A DNA stretch of 64,000 nucleotides from Actinomadura viridilutea (GCA_003001795.1 PVNI01000011.1:124001-188000), one strand, 5' to 3'. Shown: positions 1 to 10,055, counted from the first letter of the stretch. Translations and numbers: made by a program. Notes: a model not told the origin generated them from the sequence alone.

Positions 1-138
1 GGCGACGGTCTGCGGTTCGTCCAGGACCCCGGTGTCGACGAGGATCACCGCGTTGCCCAGCCGGACGAGCCGCTCCCGCAGCCACGCGTGCTCGGCGCCC
101 TTGGTGTCCAGCGTCCCGAGAAGTACGACGGTCGGCAT
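1..138 (-). CDS. Tm-1-like ATP-binding (UPF0261) protein, N-terminal part
   Basis: Only the first 46 codons lie in the window; the rest is beyond the left edge. The protein begins MPTVVLLGTLDTKGAEHAW, and the GTLDTKG stretch is the hallmark of the Tm-1-like/UPF0261 family, named after the tomato Tm-1 virus-resistance protein. Bacterial members are of unclear function. The start is the ATG at 136-138. The gene is co-directional with the GH15-like gene upstream, 55 bases away, so the two may share a transcript. The family call rests on this short N-terminus only. Confidence 0.7.
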   Translation of the reverse strand, partial: MPTVVLLGTLDTKGAEHAWLRERLVRLGNAVILVDTGVLDEPQTVA

Positions 139-193
139 GCACGCCACTGTCCAGAAGCGGCGCCCCGGCCCGCAAGGCGCGCGCCGCGATCGG

Positions 194-1618
194 TCAGGGC
201 GGCGGCACCGGCAGGGGACGGTCGAGCGCGGTCAGGGTCAGCAGCACCAGCGCCGCCGTCCAGCCCAGCGGCGCCACCCCGGCCTGGCGTCCCTTGGCGT
301 CCACCTTCTCCGGCAGCGCGCCCAGCGACGTGCGGTGCCGGGCCAGCCAGTCCAGGCGCGCCCGGGCCTCGTCCGTGCGGCCCGCCGACGCGGCGGCCAG
401 CGCGAACATCGCCGTCTCCGGCGTCCACGCCACGGTCCGGTTGCCCGCCCACTTCTCGCCGGGCAGGACGCCGCCGTTCGGCAGCCTGAGCCGCGCGGCC
501 GCGTTCAGCACCGCCGCGTCCACGCCCGGGTCCTGCGGCGCGAACGGCGGCGCGACGAAGGTCACGGAGGTGTCCATGCGGCCGCCGCGTATCGGCGACC
601 GCGGATAGCCGTAGGGGGCGAACCGCCGCGCCACCGCGTCCGACAGCCGCCGCGCGGCCTCCTGCCAGCGCAGCTCCCGCTGCTCGTCGCCGCGCTCGCG
701 CGCCAGGGCGGCCGCCGCGCGCAGCCCCGCCAGCATCGGCCCGACCACGCCCAGGGTGGGGCTGTCGGGGTCCTGTTCGGTGCTCGGCGAGCGCTCGAAG
801 TAGTCCGACGACGGCGGGGGCAGGCCCTCAGAGTCGAGCGACCGCGCCATCCGGTCGGCGGCGCGCGCCACCATCCGCCACAGCTCCGGCTGCCGTCCCG
901 TCCGGGCCGGGTCCTGCGTGTGGACGAGCCAGCTCGCCCACACGACCCAGCCCAGCGAGTCCAGCTGCGGGGCGCGGCCGTCGGTGACCGCGCGGCCGTC
1001 GGGGTGGTACCGGGCGGCCCACCGGCCGTCGTCGGTCTGCACGCTCTCCAGGAACCGCAGCACCTGCCGCGCCTCGTGGGCGTGGCCGGTGACGGCGAAC
1101 GCCGCCGCCGCGAACGCCGCGTCCCGGGGCCAGGCGTACCGCCACGGCCCGTACCAGGACGCGAGCGACGCCCCGTTGGGACGGGTCAGCAGCCGCAGGT
1201 CGAGCAGCGCCCGCTCGGCCATCTCCCGGTCGAGCGGCGTCCGCCCCGGGACCGTGCCGCGGGCCAGCCACCGCCGGTCGGACCGCACGGCCTGCGCCAC
1301 CCGCGGATCGGACGCCGGGACCGTGACGGCCGTCTCGCCGCCGAGCGGCACGAGCCGCACCCGGCCGTCCCGCAGCAGCACCACCGAGCTGCCCGGCAGG
1401 TACGCGGCGCCGTCCTCGTCGTCGGGGTTCAGCGGCACCCCGGCGAACGGCCATCCGCCGCCGCCCACGAGCCCCGGGCTGTGCCACCCGGGTCCGGCCG
1501 CGCTGGGCATGCGCGCCCCGCAGGTGGCCGCCAGCCCCGCGACGAGCAGCATCGCCACCGCGCGCCGCACCTTGCGCGGACCGCCGGCCCGCGCAACCCC
1601 CTGCTGGTCCTCGGCCAC
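194..1618 (-). CDS. Glycoside hydrolase family 15 (glucoamylase)-like exported protein
   Basis: The 474-aa protein has a basic N-terminus and a hydrophobic segment at about residues 20-35 (AVAMLLVAGLAATCG), so it is exported or membrane anchored; the cysteine is not in a good lipobox. The body is an alpha/alpha-barrel type of sequence. WYGPWRYAWPRDAAFAAAAF near residue 150 is the GH15 WRYxWPRD signature. LPEKVDAKG followed by PLGWTAAL near the C-terminus matches the LPEQ...PLGWS region of glucoamylases and trehalases. The start is GTG 1618, preceded by a GGGGAGAAGGGG stretch. Substrate specificity cannot be read from the sequence; an alpha-glucan or trehalose-related role is inferred from the family. 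Confidence 0.72.
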   Translation of the reverse strand: MAEDQQGVARAGGPRKVRRAVAMLLVAGLAATCGARMPSAAGPGWHSPGLVGGGGWPFAGVPLNPDDEDGAAYLPGSSVVLLRDGRVRLVPLGGETAVTVPASDPRVAQAVRSDRRWLARGTVPGRTPLDREMAERALLDLRLLTRPNGASLASWYGPWRYAWPRDAAFAAAAFAVTGHAHEARQVLRFLESVQTDDGRWAARYHPDGRAVTDGRAPQLDSLGWVVWASWLVHTQDPARTGRQPELWRMVARAADRMARSLDSEGLPPPSSDYFERSPSTEQDPDSPTLGVVGPMLAGLRAAAALARERGDEQRELRWQEAARRLSDAVARRFAPYGYPRSPIRGGRMDTSVTFVAPPFAPQDPGVDAAVLNAAARLRLPNGGVLPGEKWAGNRTVAWTPETAMFALAAASAGRTDEARARLDWLARHRTSLGALPEKVDAKGRQAGVAPLGWTAALVLLTLTALDRPLPVPPP

Positions 1619-1990
1619 CGCCCCTTCTCCCCTTCTTCACCCCGCGTCAAAGCAAGGCGAAGCCAAGTACACCAAAGGAGACGCCCGCGATTCACCTCCC
1701 GTAGGGCGAAAGCGACATCCTTCTCAGGTGCCATTTCCGTCACGGCAGGGGACGGCGACCACACACCCGCGCTGATCAGGGCGGACGTCCCGCTCGCGAA
1801 CACCGCCCGGGACGTGTCACCATGGCGGAGATCCCGTGCAGAGGCTTCCCCCTGTCGTCCGGTCACTCTTTGTGAGGGGCTAGGCTGCATCGACGGAGCG
1901 GACCGCAGGGTGTGGCGGCCGCACGGACCCCCGTGTTCACACCCCCACTCGCGCGGTCATCAGCTGTCGATCCGTAACAAGGGACGCCTC
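1619..1990. other. Intergenic region between divergent GH15-like gene and sucC
   Basis: This 372-base region should carry promoters for both flanking genes. On the plus strand TAGGCT at about 1880 could be a -10 box for sucC, but no convincing -35 box sits 17 bases upstream. The minus strand between 1640 and 1760 has a run resembling riboswitch-like conserved bases (GGTGAATCGCGGGC), but no complete aptamer could be assembled. No gene is seen. Confidence 0.3.
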
Positions 1991-3177
1991 GTGGACCTGT
2001 TCGAACATCAGGCGAAGGAGCTCTTCGCCGAGTACGGGGTACCGGTGCCTACCGGCAAGGTCGCCCATACTCCTCAGGAAGCCCGGGCCGCCGCGGAGGA
2101 GCTGTTCGCCGCGGGGGCCTCGAAGGTCGTCGTCAAGGCCCAGGTGAAGACCGGTGGTCGCGGCAAGGCGGGCGGCGTGAAGCTGGCCGACACCGCCGAC
2201 GAGGCCGAAGCCCTGGCCGACCAGATCCTCGGCATGGACATCAAGGGCCACATGGTCCACAAGGTCCTCGTCGAGGAGGGCAGCGCGATCGCGCAGGAGT
2301 ACTACTTCTCCTTCCTGCTCGACCGCGCCAACCGCACCTTCCTGTCGATCTGCTCCGCCGAGGGCGGCATGGAGATCGAGGAGGTCGCCGCGACCAAGCC
2401 CGAGGCCGTGGCCAAGGTGCCGGTGTCGGCGCTGGAGGGCGTCGACCGCGCCAAGGCCCTGGAGATCGCCCGGGCGGGCAAGCTGCCGCCCGAGGCGCAG
2501 GAGGGCGCGGCCACGCTCATCGAGCGGCTGTGGGCGGTGTTCGTCGACGAGGACGCCACCCTGGTCGAGGTCAACCCGATGATCCTGACCACCGACGGGC
2601 AGGTGAAGGCGCTCGACGGCAAGGTCACCCTCGACGACAACGCCGCGTTCCGCCAGCCCGAGCACGAGGCCCTGGAGGACAAGGCGACGACCGACCCGCT
2701 GGAGGCGCGCGCCAAGGCCAAGGACCTCAACTACGTGAAGCTGGACGGCACCGTCGGCGTCATCGGCAACGGCGCCGGCCTGGTCATGTCCACGCTGGAC
2801 GTCGTCGCCTACGCGGGCGAGCAGTTCGGCGGGCAGAAGCCGGCCAACTTCCTGGACATCGGCGGCGGCGCCTCCGCCGACGTGATGGCCAACGGCCTGG
2901 AGATCGTGCTGTCGGACCCCGACGTCAAGGCCGTCTTCGTCAACGTGTTCGGCGGCATCACGGCCTGCGACGCCGTCGCCAACGGCATCGTGTCCGCGTA
3001 CAAGCTGCTGGCCGAGCGCGGCGAGAGCGTCGACCGGCCGCTGGTGGTCCGGCTCGACGGCAACAACGCCGAGCTGGGCCGCAAGATCCTCAGCGACGCG
3101 GCGCTGCCCGGCGTCGAGCAGGTCGAGACCATGGACGACGCGGCCCGGCGCGCCGCGGAACTCGCTGCGGCAGGTGC

Positions 3178-3181
<4 letters not shown>
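1991..3181 (+). CDS. sucC: Succinyl-CoA synthetase (ADP-forming) beta subunit
   Basis: This TCA-cycle subunit binds the nucleotide and, with SucD, interconverts succinyl-CoA and succinate with nucleoside triphosphate formation. The 396-aa protein starts at GTG 1991 (MDLFEHQAKELFAEYGVPVP, the classic SucC N-terminus) behind AAGGGA. An open frame continues far upstream but has no SucC-like sequence. The ATP-grasp part holds VKAQVKTGGRGKAGGVKLA; metal-site EVNPMILT lies near residue 200; the C-terminal CoA-ligase domain carries GNGAGLVMSTLD and NVFGGITACDAVANGI. Length is normal for the family. It overlaps sucD by four bases, so the two are translationally coupled. Confidence 0.97.
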
Positions 3182-4071
<890 letters not shown>

Positions 4072-4091
4072 CGGCGCGTCCGTCGGATTCG

Positions 4092-4139
4092 CGGAAGACG
4101 CCCGTGCCGCCCGCGCGGCGGCCCGGGCGTCTTCCGTTC
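4092..4139 (+). terminator. Rho-independent-like hairpin after sucCD
   Basis: CGGAAGACGCCCG (4092-4104) pairs perfectly with CGGGCGTCTTCCG (4124-4136), with a GC-rich inner hairpin between, followed by TTCT. The 13-bp stem directly downstream of sucD is a good terminator candidate, although the U-tract is short, as is usual in actinomycetes. Confidence 0.75.
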
Positions 4140-4199
4140 TCCGGCGCCTCGCCGTCGCCGCCGCGGTCCTGTCGGCGGCCCTCCGGCAGAGTGGGCGCC

Positions 4200-4753
4200 G
4201 TGGACCGAGACGACTTCTGGCGGCTCGTCGAGGACGCCCGCGCCGCCGTCCCCGACCCGGCCGGCGCCGACGCGGTCGCCGCCGAGGCCGCCGCCCTGCC
4301 GGCCGAACGCCCGCGCGAGCAGATCGTCGCCGCCCAGCGGGTGATCTGGCAGCTCATGGCCGACTCCTACCGGACGGACCCGTGGGCCGCGGCGTACCAC
4401 ATCAACGGCGGCTGCTCCGACGACGGGTTCGACTACTTCCGCGGCCGGCTGATCCTGCAGGGCCGTGCGGTGTTCGAACGCGCCGTCGCCGACCCCGACT
4501 CCCTCGCCGACCTGCCCGCCGTACGGGCCGCCGCGCAGACCGGCGAGGAACTGGAGTCCGAGGCGGCGCTCGGCATCGCCTGGACGCCCACCGCAGCGCG
4601 ACCGGCGAGAACCTCCTGGCCGGCTCGTTCAGAATCCGCTTCCCCCAGCGCGCCCCCAGGTGGGACTTCGAGAAGGACTTCGATAAGGACAGGGCCGAGA
4701 CGCGGCGCCGCCTGCCCCGCCTCTGGGCGCTGTACGAGCGGCACGACGCCTGA
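4200..4753 (+). pseudogene. DUF4240 domain protein, broken by a one-base deletion
   Basis: From GTG 4200 the frame reads MDRDDFWRLVEDARA, then AAYHINGGCSDDGFDYFRG and the QGRAVFERAVADPDSLADLP stretch typical of DUF4240. At TGG 4581-4583 the similarity jumps from the first frame to another. The continuation is DAHRSATGENLLAGSFRIRF and ends MRRRLPRL-like (TRRRLPRLWALYERHDA) at TGA 4751-4753. Restoring one G after GCCTGG would give a continuous protein of about 184 residues. This is either a real frameshift or a sequencing error. DUF4240 proteins have no established biochemical role. The gene stands alone between the sucD terminator and the DUF6350 gene. Confidence 0.72.
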
Positions 4754-4849
4754 CCTCGCCCTGTACCGACCTCGCCCCGTACCAATCCGCAGCAAGGCGA
4801 CACGCCGGACGAGGCGGAGGCCCCGATTGCGCGGGCGCAGGGTGCCAGC

Positions 4850-6685
4850 ATGGACGCCGTGAGCGATGTGAGCCCGGGATCCAGCGCGACCTCACCGCCT
4901 CCCGAACGGCCGAGGGCGTCGGCGGCGTCCGGCCGGGCGGCCCCGACCGGAGCCGCCGCGACGGCCCGTCCGCTGTACGTGACGGGGCTCGTCGGAGCCC
5001 TGTGGTGCATCGGCATCGGGCTCGCCGTGCTCACCACCGTCACCCTCGTCGGCTGGATCGCCGCGCCGCGCACCGCGCTCGGCGCGGGCATGCCCGGCGT
5101 GTTCCGGACGGCGGTGACGTTCTGGCTGGTGTCCCACCACGCCGGGTTCTCCCTCGAGCACGGCCGCGTCGGGCTGCTGCCGCTCGGCCCGCTCGTCATC
5201 CCCGGGGCGCTGCTGTACCGCAGCGGCGGCTGGATGATCCGGGTCGGCGGCATGCGGCGCCGGCCGCGGGCCGCGGTCGCGCGGGTCTCGGTCGCGCTGG
5301 CCGTCCCGTACGCGCTGCTCGCGGGCCTGCTCGCGCTGGCCGCCAGCGCGCCGGTCATCACCCCGTCCGCGTGGCAGGCCGTGGTGGCCTGCTTCGTGGT
5401 CGCCCTCGTCGCGGGCGGCCTGGGCGCGGCGCGGTCCGTCGTCGCCCACATCGCCGCGGGCCGCCGGGTGCGCTCCGGGCTCGGCGCGCTGCTGCGGCTG
5501 CTGCCCGAACGGGCCGGATCGCTGGTGATCGGCGTCGCGGGCGCGCTCGCCGTCCTGCTGGCCTCCGGGGCCGTCCTGGTCGGCGCCTCCCTCGCCGCGC
5601 ACGTGCGGGAGGCGACCCGGCTGTACGACATGCTCGCCCCGGGCATCGTCGGCGGCGTGCTGCTCCTGCTCATCGAGCTGGCGTTCCTGCCGAACGCGGT
5701 GATCTGGGGGATGTCCTACGCCGTCGGCCCGGGGTTCTCCGTCGGCGCGGGCACCAGCGTGTCGCCGACCGGCGTGTTCCTCGACGTCGTCCCCGCGTTC
5801 CCGCCACTGGCGGCGCTGCCCGAGCCGGGACCGGCGCCGCTGGCGTCCCTGCCGGCGCTGATCGCCCCGTTCGCCGCGGGCGCCGTCGGCGGAGTGCTCA
5901 TGGTGCGGTCCATGCCCAGCCGGGCGTCCGAGACGGCGCCGCTGTGGGGCTTCCTCACCGGTGCGCTGACCGGCGGGGTCGCGGCGCTGCTGGCGGCGCT
6001 GTCGGGCGGCCCGATCGGCGGCGGGCGGATGGCCACCGTCGGCCCCTCGCCCTGGCGGGTCGGCCTGCTGGCGGCCCTGGAGGTCGGCATCTCGGCGGCG
6101 ATCGCGGCGTGGGCGGCGAACGCGCTGATCCTGCGCCGGTCCGAGGAGGCGCCGTCCGAGCGCGCCGCGCGGCGCCGCAGGACCAAGGCCCGCCCCAAAC
6201 CGCTCAAGCGCGTCAAGCGGCGCAGGCCCGAACCGGTCCTCGCCGAACCCGCCGCCCAGGCCGCGCCGACGCCGCCGGAGCCGGCGGCCGCACCGCCCGC
6301 GGCGGCCCCGCGGCCCGGTGCCGCGCCGGAGCCCCCGGTGCCGCCGCACGGCCCCGATCCGCTGGAGTTCGAGGAGGCCGAACCCGTCCTCGCGCCGCGC
6401 CGCACGGCGCGCAGCCGGCCGGGCGCCGTCGATCCGCTGCCCGGCCTGGTCGACCTGGTCGACGAGCCTGACCCGGGGCCGCCGCCCGCCGCCGCGGCCG
6501 AGCCCGCCGAGGCCGAGCCGGCCGCGGAGCCCTACGCGCCCGAGCCCAGGAGCCCGGAACCCGACCGTCCGCGCTCCCGGGACGGCGGCGCGTCCGAGCC
6601 GCGGGAACGCACCGAGAACCGCGGCGGCGCCATCTACGTGCTCAAGGACGACGTGCTCAAGGACGACGCCGACACCGACCGCTAG
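4850..6685 (+). CDS. DUF6350-type multi-pass membrane protein with proline-rich tail
   Basis: The 611-aa protein starts at ATG 4850. About 40 polar residues are followed by roughly eight to nine hydrophobic segments between residues 45 and 430, for example LVGALWCIGIGLAVLTTVTL, SLVIGVAGALAVLLASGAVL and IVGGVLLLLIELAFL. The last about 180 residues are low-complexity Pro/Ala/Glu/Arg sequence with a basic patch (RRRRTKARPKPLKRVKRRR) just after the membrane part, so the tail is probably cytoplasmic. In actinomycetes a DUF6350 membrane protein commonly sits between sucCD and purN, and position plus architecture support this call. Some homologues are annotated PerM-like cell-division proteins; no function is claimed here. 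Confidence 0.75.
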   Translation: MDAVSDVSPGSSATSPPPERPRASAASGRAAPTGAAATARPLYVTGLVGALWCIGIGLAVLTTVTLVGWIAAPRTALGAGMPGVFRTAVTFWLVSHHAGFSLEHGRVGLLPLGPLVIPGALLYRSGGWMIRVGGMRRRPRAAVARVSVALAVPYALLAGLLALAASAPVITPSAWQAVVACFVVALVAGGLGAARSVVAHIAAGRRVRSGLGALLRLLPERAGSLVIGVAGALAVLLASGAVLVGASLAAHVREATRLYDMLAPGIVGGVLLLLIELAFLPNAVIWGMSYAVGPGFSVGAGTSVSPTGVFLDVVPAFPPLAALPEPGPAPLASLPALIAPFAAGAVGGVLMVRSMPSRASETAPLWGFLTGALTGGVAALLAALSGGPIGGGRMATVGPSPWRVGLLAALEVGISAAIAAWAANALILRRSEEAPSERAARRRRTKARPKPLKRVKRRRPEPVLAEPAAQAAPTPPEPAAAPPAAAPRPGAAPEPPVPPHGPDPLEFEEAEPVLAPRRTARSRPGAVDPLPGLVDLVDEPDPGPPPAAAAEPAEAEPAAEPYAPEPRSPEPDRPRSRDGGASEPRERTENRGGAIYVLKDDVLKDDADTDR

Positions 6686-6694
6686 CCGGGCCGG

Positions 6695-7237
6695 CTAGCG
6701 GACGGACCGCGACATGCTGCCCTCGGGCAGGTTGAGCTTTTCTTCGATCTTCGGGAAGTAGCGGTCGCGGCAGGCCTTCTCGTCGATGGTGGTGTTGGCG
6801 GTGTCCATGCACTTCCGGTAGCCGTCCAGCTCCGGCAACAGCACCATCGAGACCGCCAGCGCGGCGCCCGCCATCACGAGCCCGACCGCGCCGAGCACCA
6901 TGCCCGGGCCCGCCCCGGGCGCGAGCCCGTTCTGCTGCCGCGCCCGCCGCCGGGCCCGCGCGCCCACCACGAGCGACGCGACGCCCAGCACCAGCCCCAG
7001 CGGGTAGAAGGGGAGCGCCAGCGCCAACGCGCCGACGCCGAGCCACAGCGCCCGCCAGCCGGTGCGGTCCACAGGACCGGTCACGGGGGGAGGGCCCATC
7101 GGCGGAGGAACCATCGGCGGAGGGGCCATGGGCGGCGGCGCAGGGTGGCCGCCGGGGGCGGCGTCGTCGCCGGGGTTCCGGCCGGTGTCCTGGCGAGGGG
7201 CGGTGCCGCCCTCGCCCTGGCCCGGCTGCTCACTCAC
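6695..7237 (-). CDS. Small membrane protein with proline-rich N-terminus (DUF4190-like)
   Basis: The approximately 180-aa protein has a Pro/Met-rich disordered start (repeated APPPM/VPPPM/GPPP units up to about residue 60). Two hydrophobic hairpin segments follow (ALWLGVGALALALPFYPLGLVLGVASLVV and PGMVLGAVGLVMAGAALAVSMVLL). A short extracytoplasmic tail contains two cysteines (RKCMD...KACRDRY) that could form a disulfide. The two-helix pattern with GLVLGVASLVVGARARRRA is like DUF4190 proteins. AGGAGG lies directly against the ATG at 7243, so the GTG six bases further in (7237) is the better-spaced start. It converges on the DUF6350 gene with only about nine bases between stops. Confidence 0.65.
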   Translation of the reverse strand: MSEQPGQGEGGTAPRQDTGRNPGDDAAPGGHPAPPPMAPPPMVPPPMGPPPVTGPVDRTGWRALWLGVGALALALPFYPLGLVLGVASLVVGARARRRARQQNGLAPGAGPGMVLGAVGLVMAGAALAVSMVLLPELDGYRKCMDTANTTIDEKACRDRYFPKIEEKLNLPEGSMSRSVR

Positions 7238-7375
7238 GTTCATCCTCCTGGTGCCGCTGAGGTCCGGTGCGGATTAGGGGCGCGCCGAGCGCGACCGATA
7301 GGCTTCGTGCAGGGCGGTCAGTGCCCCGGACACTGCCGCGCAGGTCCGTTCACCCAACGTTCGTTTCAGGGAGTC

Positions 7376-8050
7376 ATGGTGTCCGCCCGGCTCGTCGTCC
7401 TCGTCTCCGGCGCGGGGACCAACCTACAGGCCCTGCTCGACGCGTGCGCAGATCCAGCCTACGGGGCCCGGGTGGTGGCCGTGGGCTCCGACCGCGACGG
7501 GATCGGCGGCCTGGAACGCGCCGAACGCGCCGGACTGCCGACGTTCACCGTCCGCGTCGGCGACTTCCCCGACCGCGCCCAGTGGGACGCCGCGTTCGCC
7601 GAGGCCGTCGCCGAGCACGAGCCGGACCTGGTGGTCTCCGCCGGGTTCATGAAGATCCTCGGCCCCCGGTACCTGGAGCGGTTCGGCGGCCGCACCATCA
7701 ACACCCATCCCGCGCTGCTGCCCGCCTTCCCCGGGGCGCACGCCGTCCGCGACGCCCTGGCGTACGGGGTGAAGGTGACGGGCTGTACCGTTCACTTCGT
7801 CGACGAAGGCGTGGACACCGGACCCGTCATCGCCCAGGAGGCCGTCCGGGTCGGCTGGCATGACGACGAGGAAACCCTGCACGAGCGGATCAAGCAGGTG
7901 GAGCGCAGGCTTCTGGTCGAGGTCGTGGGCCGCCTGGCCCGCGACGGCTGGACCCAGAAGGGCAGGCGGGTCTCCATGAAGTGCAGGACCTGCAACACGT
8001 CCGTAGGCGGAGACGAGGGGAGCTCGACCGGTGAGTCGGGTCGCGAGTGA
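7376..8050 (+). CDS. purN: Phosphoribosylglycinamide formyltransferase
   Basis: PurN transfers the formyl group of 10-formyl-tetrahydrofolate to GAR, step three of purine synthesis. The start is ATG 7376 (MVSARLVVLVSGAGTNLQAL) after CAGGGA. The GAR site SGAGTNLQAL and the formyl-transferase core follow: SAGFMKILGP, the NTHPALLPAFPGAHAVRDAL stretch holding the catalytic Asn-His, and GCTVHFVDEGVDTGPVI with the catalytic Asp. The normal domain ends near residue 198. The last about 25 residues (CRTCNTSVGGDEG...) are a nonconserved tail that overlaps the start of purH by 20 bases, so the two genes are coupled. Confidence 0.95.
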   Translation: MVSARLVVLVSGAGTNLQALLDACADPAYGARVVAVGSDRDGIGGLERAERAGLPTFTVRVGDFPDRAQWDAAFAEAVAEHEPDLVVSAGFMKILGPRYLERFGGRTINTHPALLPAFPGAHAVRDALAYGVKVTGCTVHFVDEGVDTGPVIAQEAVRVGWHDDEETLHERIKQVERRLLVEVVGRLARDGWTQKGRRVSMKCRTCNTSVGGDEGSSTGESGRE

Positions 8051-9647
8051 ATCCGGGGGGACGGCCTCCCAGACCCCCGCGAGGGTGCCGATCAAGCGCG
8101 CGCTGATCAGTGTGTACGACAAGACGGGGCTGGAGGAGCTGGCCCGCGGGCTGCACGAGGCCGGGGTGGAGATCGTCTCCACCGGCTCCACGGCGGCGCG
8201 GATCGCCGCCGCGGGCGTGCCCGTGATGAAGGTCGAAAAGCTCACCGGGTTCCCCGAGTGCCTGGACGGGCGGGTCAAGACCCTGCACCCCAAGGTGCAC
8301 GCCGGGCTGCTGGCCGACCGCCGCAAGGAGGACCACATCCAGCAGCTCGACGACCTGAACATCGAGCCGTTCGACCTGGCCGTGGTGAACCTGTACCCGT
8401 TCGCCGACACGGTCGCCTCGGGCGCCCAGCCGGACGAGTGCGTCGAGCAGATCGACATCGGCGGCCCCACGATGGTGCGCGCCGCCGCCAAGAACCACGC
8501 CAGCGTCGCCGTCGTCGTCGACCCGTCGGCGTACGGCGAGGTGCTGGCGGCCGTGGCCGCGGGCGGCTTCACGCTGGAGGAGCGGCGCCGCCTGGCCGCG
8601 CGGGCGTTCGCGCACACCGCCGCCTACGACGTGGCGGTCGCCTCGTGGTTCGCCGGCCCGTACGCGGCCGGCGGCGACGCCGAGCGGCCGGACTGGCCGG
8701 AGTTCGTCGGCGCCGCGTGGGAGCGCAAGGCCGTCCTGCGGTACGGGGAGAACCCGCACCAGCGCGCCGCGCTCTACACGGCCGCCGGGTCGTCCGCGCG
8801 GGGCGGCGGGCTGGCGGGCGCCGAGCAGCTGCACGGCAAGGAGATGTCGTACAACAACTACGTCGACGCCGACGCCGCCCGCCGGGCCGCCTACGACTTC
8901 GCCGAGCCCGCCGTGGCGATCATCAAGCACGCCAACCCGTGCGGCATCGCGGTCGGCGCGGACGTGGCCGAGGCGCACCGCAAGGCGCACGCCTGCGACC
9001 CGGTGTCGGCGTACGGCGGGGTGATCGCCGTCAACCGCCCGGTGACCGCCGCCATGGCCGAGCAGGTCGCCGACGTGTTCACCGAGGTGATCGTGGCGCC
9101 GGACTTCGACGACGACGCCCTGGAGATCCTCACCCGCAAGAAGAACATCCGGCTGCTGCGCTGCCCCGAGGGCCCGGCGGAGGCGACCGAGTACCGGCGC
9201 ATCGACGGCGGGGTCCTGCTGCAGAGCGTCGACAAGGTGGACGCCCCCGGCGACGACCCGGCGAACTGGGAGCTGAAGGCCGGTTCGCCCGCCGACGAGG
9301 CCACGCTGCGCGACCTGGCGTTCGCGTGGAAGGCGTGCCGCTCGGTCAAGTCCAACGCGATCCTGCTCGCCGCCGACGGCGCCACCGTCGGGGTGGGCAT
9401 GGGCCAGGTCAACCGGGTCGACTCGGCCCGGCTGGCGGTGTCGCGGGCCGGCGATCGGGCCGCCTCGGCGGTCGGCGCGTCCGACGCCTACTTCCCCTTC
9501 CCCGACGGGCTGCAGGTGCTGGCCGAGGCGGGGGTGCGGGCGATCGTCGAGCCGGGCGGGTCGATCCGCGACGAGGAAGTGATCTCCGCCGCCAAGGACG
9601 CGGGCGTCACCCTCTACTTCACCGGCGTCCGCCACTTCTTCCACTGA
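8031..9647 (+). CDS. purH: Bifunctional AICAR transformylase / IMP cyclohydrolase
   Basis: PurH performs the last two steps of IMP synthesis: formylation of AICAR (ZMP) and ring closure. The 538-aa protein starts at GTG 8031 inside purN. An N-terminal MGS-like cyclohydrolase domain (KRALISVYDKTGLEELA, then STGSTAARIAAAGV, GFPECLDGRVKTLHPKVHAG) occupies about residues 20-160. The transformylase domain follows with LRYGENPHQRAALY, the catalytic IKHANPCGIAVG and CRSVKSNAI. The C-terminus RDEEVISAAKDAGVTLYFTG...RHFFH is canonical. Because ZMP is its substrate, this gene is functionally tied to the ZTP riboswitch found upstream of folD. A long perfect hairpin follows. Confidence 0.97.
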   Translation: MSRVASESGGTASQTPARVPIKRALISVYDKTGLEELARGLHEAGVEIVSTGSTAARIAAAGVPVMKVEKLTGFPECLDGRVKTLHPKVHAGLLADRRKEDHIQQLDDLNIEPFDLAVVNLYPFADTVASGAQPDECVEQIDIGGPTMVRAAAKNHASVAVVVDPSAYGEVLAAVAAGGFTLEERRRLAARAFAHTAAYDVAVASWFAGPYAAGGDAERPDWPEFVGAAWERKAVLRYGENPHQRAALYTAAGSSARGGGLAGAEQLHGKEMSYNNYVDADAARRAAYDFAEPAVAIIKHANPCGIAVGADVAEAHRKAHACDPVSAYGGVIAVNRPVTAAMAEQVADVFTEVIVAPDFDDDALEILTRKKNIRLLRCPEGPAEATEYRRIDGGVLLQSVDKVDAPGDDPANWELKAGSPADEATLRDLAFAWKACRSVKSNAILLAADGATVGVGMGQVNRVDSARLAVSRAGDRAASAVGASDAYFPFPDGLQVLAEAGVRAIVEPGGSIRDEEVISAAKDAGVTLYFTGVRHFFH

Positions 9648-9704
9648 CGCGCACCCCTTTCTCCGGGACCTGCGTTTCACGGACGCGGCGCCGACGCGCC
9701 TTCC

Positions 9705-9733
9705 GGCGCCCCGGTGCGCGGCACCGGGGCGCC
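9705..9733 (+). terminator. Hairpin after purNH
   Basis: GGCGCCCCGGTGC (9705-9717) and GCACCGGGGCGCC (9721-9733) form a perfect 13-bp stem with a GCG loop about 60 bases after the purH stop. There is no U-tract, but such hairpins are typical terminators in high-GC actinomycetes. Confidence 0.7.
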
Positions 9734-9875
9734 GGCGTCCGTCTCCACGGCCGCGCCGTCTGGCCAGGGCATTCGTGCGGGGTTGGTAGCCTCGCCGTCG
9801 GTCGCGCCCGTGGACCGCGCCGTCCGCGACGTCCGGCGCGCCCGTCCCCCGACCGCTGGTCCCCTGGAGGCGTCG

Positions 9876-10055
9876 ATGGACTTCCTGGTGTCCCTGCTGG
9901 CGGGGATGATCGTGCAGACGACGTCCCTGTTCCTGGAGGCGCGGCAGCTGATCGGCCTGGCCGCGGCGACGCTGGCCGCCGTGCTGGCGGCCCAGCTCGG
10001 CTGGCACGGCACCGACCGCCTGATCGCCTGGCGCGGCGACGCCGACGAGGAGTGA
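9876..10055 (+). CDS. Small hypothetical protein with one hydrophobic segment
   Basis: A 59-aa product starts at ATG 9876 behind a well-placed CTGGAGG. It is MDFLVSLLAGMIVQTTSLFL followed by EARQLIGLAAATLAAVLAAQLGWHGTDRLIAW and an acidic end (GDADEE). The two hydrophobic stretches could be membrane helices or amphipathic helices. The gene stands alone between the purH hairpin and the riboswitch. No family was recognised. The good ribosome-binding site and clean hydrophobic pattern make it a plausible real gene. Confidence 0.5.
   Translation: MDFLVSLLAGMIVQTTSLFLEARQLIGLAAATLAAVLAAQLGWHGTDRLIAWRGDADEE

Noticed and set aside
1640..1760. Riboswitch-like bases on the minus strand upstream of the GH15-like gene
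   Set aside because: GGTGAATCGCGGGC recalls part of the c-di-AMP (ydaO) motif, but the other conserved blocks are missing and no overall fold could be drawn. A covariance-model search would decide.
32..1990. Upstream extension of the sucC frame
   Set aside because: The extension runs antisense through the GH15-like gene and has no SucC similarity; the family N-terminus begins at 1991.
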